Of a stretch of DNA of 9,288 nt, positions 5,698-9,288 are shown one piece after another. The notes under the pieces were generated by a model. The model searched no databases, was not told the origin of the DNA, and saw only the letters and a list, made by a program, of their open reading frames with translations. The stretch lies in the NCBI GenBank assembly GCA_020832965.1, contig JAJHRM010000096.1:1-9288 (forward strand). Direction: 5' to 3'. The stretch is from Thermofilum sp. (lineage in GTDB: Archaea; Thermoproteota; Thermoprotei; Thermofilales; Thermofilaceae). Made by a program: the position numbers and the translations under genes. Numbering within the stretch: position 1 is the first letter of the stretch; each line of letters begins with the position of its first letter.

Positions 5698-5925
5698 GCC
5701 CCCTCACGCCCCCTCTCCAATTCTTCTTTATATATATATAACGATGAGGGGGGACCATACCCCCGAAAACGCGTCATATATAATTATATAACATACTATG
5801 GTTCAATAATTATATAACGTTCGCGCCCCTAGAATACCCCCTCTTGGAGTATGCTTAGCTCTTTAGAGCGGAAAAATTAGAAAAACATAAATTATATATA
5901 TATATAACGGCTGAGGAAACGGTTC
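5698..5925. promoter_or_regulatory. AT-rich control spacer with repeats
   Basis: No gene is apparent. TATATAACG occurs three times (5735-5743, 5811-5819, 5901-5909), twice within a longer TATATATATATAACG followed one or two bases later by TGAGG. TAATTATATAAC occurs at 5781-5792 and 5807-5818. ATACCCCC occurs at 5757-5764 and 5834-5841, the latter being one arm of an inverted pair with GGAGTAT (5845-5851). The left TATA run is placed to drive the RHH gene (start 5697). The others may be additional promoters, operators or an easily melted origin. Confidence 0.55.
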
Positions 5926-6189
5926 CTATCCCTTCGTTGCCACCGAGCCCATCTTCGAGGGATGGAGAGGGCGCAGCCCTCCCTCCTCCTCTTCCAGCTT
6001 GCGTATTTCCATATACAGATGTACAATGGCGTAGCGAATGGCCTCGCTCGTGGTCATAAAGTAGCCCTTCGCGACCAAGTAGGCCAGCATATCCTCGACC
6101 TTCTCAGTGGTCCTGAACGTCAGGTTGCGGACCCCGAGCCTCAGGTGGATCACCCTAGCGGTCCCCTTGACGACTCTCTCCCGCGGCAT
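5926..6189 (-). CDS. Ribbon-helix-helix DNA-binding protein
   Basis: 87 aa. After a basic N-terminus (MPRERVVKGTARVIHLRLG), residues 21-62 fit an RHH fold: strand NLTFRTT, helix EKVEDMLAYLVAKGYF, then TTSEAIRYAIVHLYMEI, the Ser-Glu-Ala-Ile turn and helix typical of CopG/NikR-N-type regulators. A Glu-rich linker and a short irregular tail (GGLRPLHPSKMGSVATKG) follow. It should bind DNA as a dimer through the N-terminal strand. Its ATG begins on the base right after the stop of the Cys-rich gene (TGAATG), so it is the third gene of the 6608 operon. The ATACCCCC elements nearby are possible targets (inference). Confidence 0.8.
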   Translation of the reverse strand: MPRERVVKGTARVIHLRLGVRNLTFRTTEKVEDMLAYLVAKGYFMTTSEAIRYAIVHLYMEIRKLEEEEGGLRPLHPSKMGSVATKG

Positions 6190-6399
6190 TCAGCGCACCT
6201 CGACGAGGCCCTCGGCGGCGGTTGTCAGGTCGAAGAGCGCCTGTATGGCGCAGCCTCGGAGCTCGCCGCCCCACCACATACACTTCTCCTTGATGCACGG
6301 GTACAGCACCCCGAAGGCCGCACTGTACAAGGGGCAGAAGAACATCGCCTCCCTCGCCCTTTTCTCCTCCTTAACTTTCTCGTTTCCGTGAACCATCAT
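6190..6399 (-). CDS. Small Cys-rich protein (C-x4-C-M-W-W type)
   Basis: 69 aa from the ATG at 6399. A charged N-terminus (NEKVKEEKRAREA) leads to four cysteines, C22-PLYSAAFGVLYP-C35-IKEK-C40-MWWGGELRG-C50-A-I. The C-x4-C-x-W-W...C-A-I arrangement resembles small metal-site proteins found scattered in phages and archaeal elements, with no assigned function that I can name. The four cysteines probably bind zinc or a cluster. The start is chosen because ATGA overlaps the zinc-finger gene's stop (6398-6396). An in-frame GTG at 6405 and a second ATG at 6396 are alternatives, the latter with better spacing from AGGTGG. Confidence 0.7.
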   Translation of the reverse strand: MMVHGNEKVKEEKRAREAMFFCPLYSAAFGVLYPCIKEKCMWWGGELRGCAIQALFDLTTAAEGLVEVR

Positions 6400-6608
6400 T
6401 CCCACCTGATATCGATGTGCTTTCTCTTATGACTCTCGATTGCTGCGTTCAATTGCCTAGGAGTCCACCCTCTGATTTCCGCCTTGCAGTAAGGGCAACG
6501 CCACACTAGGAAGCGCACCGGCGAGAGGTCGTCCGGCAGGTCCTGCACCGTGACGTAGTATACGAGGCCTATGACCTCATCTCTCACTTTCGACACCCTC
6601 ACGCTCAT
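6396..6608 (-). CDS. C2H2 zinc-finger protein
   Basis: 70 aa from the ATG at 6608. An N-terminal region with predicted strands (VIGLVYYVTVQDLP) is followed by a single finger, C38-PY-C41 ... H60-KRK-H64, matching the short C2H2 fingers common in archaeal viruses and plasmids; this suggests DNA binding. GGTGAGG precedes the ATG, and a TATA box (TATATAAG, 6641-6648) lies upstream. An in-frame GTG at 6620, about 25 bases from that TATA box, could be a leaderless start giving 74 aa. It is the first gene of a three-gene operon with the Cys-rich and RHH genes, linked by overlapping stop/start codons. Confidence 0.8.
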   Translation of the reverse strand: MSVRVSKVRDEVIGLVYYVTVQDLPDDLSPVRFLVWRCPYCKAEIRGWTPRQLNAAIESHKRKHIDIRWE

Positions 6609-6635
6609 ATGGGTCCTCACCCTAGGGTAGGGATA

Positions 6636-6650
6636 GGGGGTATATAAGCC
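6636..6650 (-). promoter_or_regulatory. TATA box of the zinc-finger operon
   Basis: On the minus strand GGCTTATATA is followed directly by CCCCC. The TATA overlaps ATACCCCC, the octamer also found twice in the 5698-5925 spacer (in the other orientation), which suggests a shared operator. Confidence 0.6.
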
Positions 6651-6666
6651 CTCCCTAACCTATCCA

Positions 6667-7173
6667 TCACCCGAGCTTCCTCAGGACCTCCTCCGCCGCC
6701 CTCTCTTGCGTATATGTTATGACGTAATCCAACCGCGAGTGCCTAGTGATTTTCGCAATGATGCTTGAAGGGACGCCTTGCCGCAGCAAGAAGGTGACGA
6801 ACGCGTAGCGGAGGCTGTGAGTGTTGAAGCCGTAGCGGCGCCGGCAGTACACCTTCACCCTCGTTACCAGCTTCGCTTCGTCAATGGAAAGCATGTCGCG
6901 GCACTCGGCGAGGGTCATGTCGATGAGCTCTCTCGGGACGATGACCATGCGCACCTCAGCTCGCCGCTTCTTGGATACCCGAACTTCCACCTCCAGCGCG
7001 CGCCTTAGCAAGAACTCCTTGAACGCGCGCACGGCCTCGCTGACCCTCAGGCCGTTTCTCAGCTGAAGAAGGAGAACGGCGTCATAGCACTTGGCGGGAG
7101 CCTTGGCCTTTGTCATATGCCTGACTATTTTGGCATACGCGCTCTCATAATCCACCCCCTTGTCCCAACCCAT
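6667..7173 (-). CDS. Minimal tyrosine recombinase / integrase
   Basis: 168 aa. The catalytic set is complete: R43 in GLRVSEA, a candidate Lys (K68/K69) in the charged hairpin VRVSKKRRAEVRMVIV, H119-S-L-R122, H145, and the nucleophile Y154 eight residues after that His (ITRHSRLDYVITYTQ). Only about 40 residues precede R43, so the usual N-terminal core/arm-binding domains are missing. It is a catalytic-domain-only enzyme, about half the length of common integrases. The ATG at 7173 is supported by TTTTAA on the minus strand (7197-7202), 27 bases upstream. It may integrate the element, resolve multimers or invert segments. It does not look like one half of an SSV-type split integrase, because it has its own promoter and no tRNA-like sequence at its 5' end. 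Confidence 0.88.
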   Translation of the reverse strand: MGWDKGVDYESAYAKIVRHMTKAKAPAKCYDAVLLLQLRNGLRVSEAVRAFKEFLLRRALEVEVRVSKKRRAEVRMVIVPRELIDMTLAECRDMLSIDEAKLVTRVKVYCRRRYGFNTHSLRYAFVTFLLRQGVPSSIIAKITRHSRLDYVITYTQERAAEEVLRKLG

Positions 7174-7250
7174 AACCTTACTTCGAGAAAGGTGACTTAA
7201 AAGGCAAGCGCTCGAAGCGACCCCCCGTTACCTTACGCGCGTAAGGTGAC
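7174..7250. promoter_or_regulatory. Duplicated composite operator around recombinase promoter
   Basis: ACCTTAC...GGTGAC appears twice, at 7175-7196 (9-base gap) and 7230-7250 (8-base gap), one on each side of the TTTTAA box (7197-7202). The outer copy is part of a 24-bp palindrome, GTTACCTTACGC (7227-7238) / GCGTAAGGTGAC (7239-7250), with one mismatch. Its placement fits autorepression. The dyad could also be a recombinase core site (9-bp arms around CGCGCG). Confidence 0.6.
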
Positions 7251-7263
7251 GCGCGCCGCTCAT

Positions 7264-7431
7264 TCACTCGCTCTTCTCGCTCAACCTCTCAGCTCTCGCT
7301 AGGATAAAGCGCAAGACTGCGTCATAAGAAACGGGTTTGCCCGCCTCTTTTTCCAGCTCGCTCTTTAGAGCCGCAAGCTTGCGCGCTGTTTCTTCCTTGA
7401 TCGTGATCACTCGGAAGCGTGGCTTCGGCAC
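7264..7431 (-). CDS. Minimal ribbon-helix-helix regulator
   Basis: 55 aa from the GTG at 7431. It fits a minimal RHH protein: strand FRVITIKEE, helix TARKLAALKSELEKEAGKP, turn VSYD, helix AVLRFILARAERLSEKSE. The frame is open back to 7530 (88 aa), but the extra N-terminus (PVKPCKTW..AVKPVKQ) is only translated GTTTTAC repeats, so it is probably not protein. AAAATATG (centre about 7455) lies 24 bases before the GTG at 7431, favouring a leaderless start; the GTG at 7440 is an alternative. It is divergent from the second zinc/coiled-coil gene, sharing the GTTTTAC-rich spacer that also overlaps its own TATA element. It is a good candidate for the array-binding regulator. Confidence 0.7.
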   Translation of the reverse strand: MPKPRFRVITIKEETARKLAALKSELEKEAGKPVSYDAVLRFILARAERLSEKSE

Positions 7432-7454
7432 GTACAGCACTTGTGCAGCGCATA

Positions 7455-7659
7455 TTTTACTGTTTCGCTGTTTTACAGGTTTTACAGCCAGCGGGCTCTC
7501 GGCCCAGGTTTTACAGGGTTTTACGGGCACTTTGCGGGTTTTACAGACATTTTACGGGCTGGCAACCACGGGCGGTTTTACAGCACCGTAAAACTTTTAT
7601 ACCTCGTTTTGCAGGGGTTTTACGGGGGAGAAAGATGGCGGCTTTACAGGCCGTAAAAC
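7455..7659. repeat. GTTTTAC(A/G)G iteron/operator array
   Basis: TTTTAC (7455-7460), GTTTTACAG at 7470, 7479, 7508, 7538 and 7575, GTTTTACGG at 7518 and 7617, ATTTTACGG at 7549, and CTTTACAG at 7642. Reversed copies (CCGTAAAAC) are at 7586 and 7651. Two are in direct tandem (7470-7487). Spacing is irregular and most point the same way. The array overlaps both divergent promoters. This could be an operator cluster or an iteron-type origin. Confidence 0.8.
7593..7632 (+). promoter_or_regulatory. Promoter and RBS of zinc/coiled-coil gene, copy 2
   Basis: The TATA-like TTTTATA (7595-7601) predicts a start near 7624, giving a leader of about 11 bases with GGGGGAG before the ATG at 7635. Iterons flank the TATA box directly (7586-7594) and cover the predicted start site (7617-7625), as expected for repression. 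Confidence 0.6.
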
Positions 7660-8156
7660 CGGAAGAGTGGCCTGTTGGGCAACGTGTCATATGCCCTAGG
7701 TGCGGTAGGGAGGGCAAGGCCGGAGTCTCGGTTTTCAAGGCTAAAGGCCGCGAGTACGCTTACCTCGTGGTGAACCACAGCGATGGCAAGAAGTGCGTTA
7801 TAGCGAGGGCGGATGGGGCGGTTTTACCGCCCGTAAAACCAGTTTTACAGACTGTAAAACCTGAAGAGGTCGAGAGGCTCAGGGAGGAGAACGAGAAGCT
7901 GAGGGGCGAGCTCGCGAGGCTGGAGGAGGAGAACAAGCGGCTCCGCGAGGCCATCGCCAAAGTGCGGGAGGCGGTAATCGCGCAGGCGGGGCCACGCGAG
8001 AGAACATGCGTGCGGAAGGTGGCGTGGCGGGAGAGCAAGCTGCCGCCGGAAGTGAGGGAGACTGGCTGGGGTATCCTCAAGGCCTTAGCCGGAGAAAACA
8101 GCGTGGACTGGGTGGCGGTGCGGAAAGACGCTTTTGAGCGGCTTTCTGAGCTGTAA
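7635..8156 (+). CDS. Zinc-binding coiled-coil protein, copy 2
   Basis: 173 aa, the paralogue of the protein at 25-546 and of equal length. It has the same zinc ligands (C20, C23, H48, C54) and the same end (VAVRKDAFERLSEL). Differences cluster in the linker and coiled coil: the linker reads VLPPVKPVLQTVKP instead of ALQSVKPVLPPVKP, i.e. the two repeat units are exchanged, and the heptads are rebuilt (ERLREENEKLRGELARLEEENKRLRE). The ATG at 7635 matches the other copy and follows GGGGGAG. The open frame upstream to 7419 is made of stop-free GTTTTAC repeats and is not included. Conserved ends with a variable middle suggest a fixed zinc/C-terminal function and a coiled coil that may set partner choice (inference). 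Confidence 0.85.
   Translation: MAALQAVKPEEWPVGQRVICPRCGREGKAGVSVFKAKGREYAYLVVNHSDGKKCVIARADGAVLPPVKPVLQTVKPEEVERLREENEKLRGELARLEEENKRLREAIAKVREAVIAQAGPRERTCVRKVAWRESKLPPEVRETGWGILKALAGENSVDWVAVRKDAFERLSEL
7821..7860. repeat. Two inverted GTTTTAC pairs inside coding region (copy 2)
   Basis: GTTTTAC-CGCCC-GTAAAAC (7821-7838 region) and GTTTTACAG-A-CTGTAAAAC (7842-7860). The same two spacer classes (5 and 1 base between the arms) occur in copy 1 at 212-250 in reversed order. Confidence 0.75.
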
Positions 8157-8190
8157 AACCCTGTAAAAATAAAAAAGGTTATTTTTTATT
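8151..8190. terminator. Bidirectional terminator with stop-codon iterons, copy 2
   Basis: CTGTAAAAC (8151-8159, containing the stop codon) and CTGTAAAAA (8161-8169) are followed by an A-run and by TTTTTTATT (8182-8190). Total length equals copy 1 although the loop sequence changed, keeping oligo-T on both strands between convergent genes. Confidence 0.6.
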
Positions 8191-9288
8191 TACTTGCGTT
8201 TCAACACTTGTCCTATCATTCCAATGATCATAGCGATGATCAGAATTGGCATTAGCTGCGCGAGCGTGCCGCCGGTATCGAATAAGCCGCTGCTGTACGT
8301 TGTGTGTGCTGCGCCAAAGATCGCCTGACCGTGATAGATCACGACCTCGTAGAACCTGTTCTTTGCCAATTCAGCCGGCACGAACATGGTGTTGCTTCCG
8401 CTCGCGATTTTGAAGCCGCCAAAAGACTCCCAAAAACCGCTTATCTGAACAGCTCTAAAGACATCGTCTTCGCTGATATACCACCACGCGCTACCGTTGA
8501 CGAATACCGTTGCGAGCGGGACAGTTACTGTATCTTCCCATAACACTTTTCCTACACGCTTCACGGCTGACACGGTTACCGTACCGCTCTTTCTTTGACC
8601 TGCGGCGTCTATCAAGATGAAGTGGAAGCCGTAGAAATTGCCGCTTGTGGTTGGTGCAGGCGGCGTTTCGTTTCTCGCGCCCCCTATCGCGCTGAATGGC
8701 TCTGTAGTGTTGGATGGTGCCACGTAGCCACCCGTGTACGGCTTATCCGTGCCGCCAGTATCCGCTTTCTTGAAAAGCCCAACGTAGAGCGTCTTATCTG
8801 AATCTAAGTTCACCCAGAGGCGCGTCTCGAAGTATCCTTCTTTCCGAACGGTTATCTGGTAGTGGCCGGCGGGCAAGTTCGTGAACCTCACGCTCGATAC
8901 ACCTTGCGCGCTGGCACGCACGCTGGCGTTGATGCCGATCACTTGCACCGAGTCCACTACTATCTGGCCACGGTACGTGCCTGTGGGAGACATTTCGAAG
9001 AAGTAGAGCTCAAGCGTATGCATCTTCGTGGGGTCATAAATCGTGCTGTCCGTGCCGAAATTGAACGTGAAACTCTTGTCCGCATCCATCTTTACATCGA
9101 ATTTGTATCTTTCTCTGCCGGCGTTATCCACTATGCGGACTGTTACCGTAGAGTTTTTGGGGAATGTGTAGGTTAAAGTGCCGTTGCCCTCCTTCACCAA
9201 CGCTCCGGCGCTCAAGAACTGTACCCTGTATGAAGGGGGGGTTACTGTGACTGTTAACGTGGCCGTGTTTGCGCCTGTTTGAGTTTGA
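8190..9288 (-). CDS. Spike-like surface protein, copy 2 (partial, 5' end outside window)
   Basis: The C-terminal part (about 365 aa) of a paralogue of the 580-2436 protein. The first methionine in frame (9215) is not the start: the frame stays open to the window edge and reads QTQTGANTATLTVTVTP before it, matching copy 1. It shares the PEGA-like region (VRFTNLPAGHYQITV..EGYFETR), the C-terminal domain (FHFILIDAAG ... GSAWWYISEDDVF) and the terminal membrane helix plus KRK, the last being identical. Overall similarity by eye is about four fifths of residues. Changes concentrate in loops such as AAHTTYSSGLFDTGG, while the membrane anchor is unchanged. The receptor-facing N-terminal half lies outside the window. 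It is convergent with the copy-2 zinc gene. Confidence 0.85.
   Translation of the reverse strand, partial: QTQTGANTATLTVTVTPPSYRVQFLSAGALVKEGNGTLTYTFPKNSTVTVRIVDNAGRERYKFDVKMDADKSFTFNFGTDSTIYDPTKMHTLELYFFEMSPTGTYRGQIVVDSVQVIGINASVRASAQGVSSVRFTNLPAGHYQITVRKEGYFETRLWVNLDSDKTLYVGLFKKADTGGTDKPYTGGYVAPSNTTEPFSAIGGARNETPPAPTTSGNFYGFHFILIDAAGQRKSGTVTVSAVKRVGKVLWEDTVTVPLATVFVNGSAWWYISEDDVFRAVQISGFWESFGGFKIASGSNTMFVPAELAKNRFYEVVIYHGQAIFGAAHTTYSSGLFDTGGTLAQLMPILIIAMIIGMIGQVLKRK

Noticed and set aside
5703..5783. Short minus-strand leader peptide (about 33 aa) before the RHH/coiled-coil gene
   Set aside because: It runs through the TATA element and overlaps the RHH start out of frame. It has no ribosome binding site and a composition set by the repeats.
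5801..5875. tRNA remnant or attachment site (GGTTCAA, short stems)
   Set aside because: No cloverleaf can be built. The GGTTCAA is not followed by a matching acceptor stem, and the AT-rich context is wrong for a hyperthermophile tRNA.
5962..6432. 156-aa plus-strand ORF opposite the RHH/Cys-rich genes
   Set aside because: It is a shadow frame with no domain. The minus-strand genes have clear folds, overlapping stop/start codons and a TATA box.
7441..7530. N-terminal extension of the minimal RHH protein (88 aa)
   Set aside because: It is translated repeat DNA (VKP units) lying over the gene's own probable TATA element. A start at 7431 or 7440 fits better.
7419..7634. N-terminal extension of the copy-2 zinc/coiled-coil protein (245 aa)
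   Set aside because: The extra frame is open because GTTTTAC repeats lack stops. The promoter and GGGGGAG site point to the ATG at 7635, which matches copy 1.
7455..7660. CRISPR array
   Set aside because: The GTTTTAC units are only 7-9 bases, irregularly spaced and in both orientations, with no spacers of constant length and no cas genes.
7611..9288. Simple circular-assembly overlap
   Set aside because: The two copies differ at many positions, including amino-acid changes and codon insertions, so identical read-through of a circle cannot explain it. Joining of two strain variants remains possible.

Overview
The window looks like part of a small, uncharacterised virus, provirus or virus-related plasmid of a hyperthermophilic archaeon, most likely Thermoproteota. 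The evidence is: TATA boxes about 24-30 bases before start codons with little or no leader, GGTGA-type ribosome binding sites inside operons, GTG starts, pyrimidine/T-rich ends, charged proteins rich in Arg/Glu/Lys, and a gene set of several ribbon-helix-helix (RHH) regulators, zinc fingers, small membrane proteins, a packaging-type ATPase, a secreted and membrane-anchored spike-like protein and a short tyrosine recombinase. No host gene, rRNA or tRNA was recognised.

Layout. Positions 1-2436 hold a zinc-binding/coiled-coil protein gene (+) convergent with a large spike-like surface protein gene (-), with a terminator between them. Positions 2453-5030 (all -) hold a probable virion/morphogenesis operon. 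In transcription order this is a 97-aa helical protein, a P-loop ATPase, a two-helix membrane protein with a zinc ribbon, a second two-helix membrane protein, a very hydrophobic internally duplicated membrane protein, and then the spike. A 31-bp palindrome at 5050-5080 sits exactly where the operon promoter should be. On its other side is a GC-extreme segment that may encode a structured RNA. Positions 5290-6608 (all -) hold small regulators: RHH plus coiled coil, RHH, a Cys-rich protein and a C2H2 zinc finger, with an AT-rich repeat-bearing spacer at 5698-5925. Positions 6667-7173 (-) encode a minimal tyrosine recombinase whose promoter is flanked by two copies of a composite operator. Positions 7264-7431 (-) encode a minimal RHH protein.

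At 7611 the sequence of position 1 starts again. A second zinc/coiled-coil gene (+) and a second spike gene (-, running off the window end) repeat the left end co-linearly at a spacing of about 7,610 bases, but with clear divergence. The window therefore looks like about 1.2 units of a 7.6-kb element: tandem related proviruses, a duplicated cassette, or a joined pair of variants. Between the minimal RHH gene and the second zinc/coiled-coil gene lies a dense array of GTTTTAC(A/G)G sites. The same sites also occur inside both zinc/coiled-coil coding regions and over their stop codons.

Inferred working model: the 2453-5030 operon plus the spike build a membrane-containing particle, the ATPase moves DNA or supports assembly, the recombinase integrates or resolves the element, and the RHH/zinc proteins control the promoters through the palindromes and the GTTTTAC array. 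No replication initiator was recognised.
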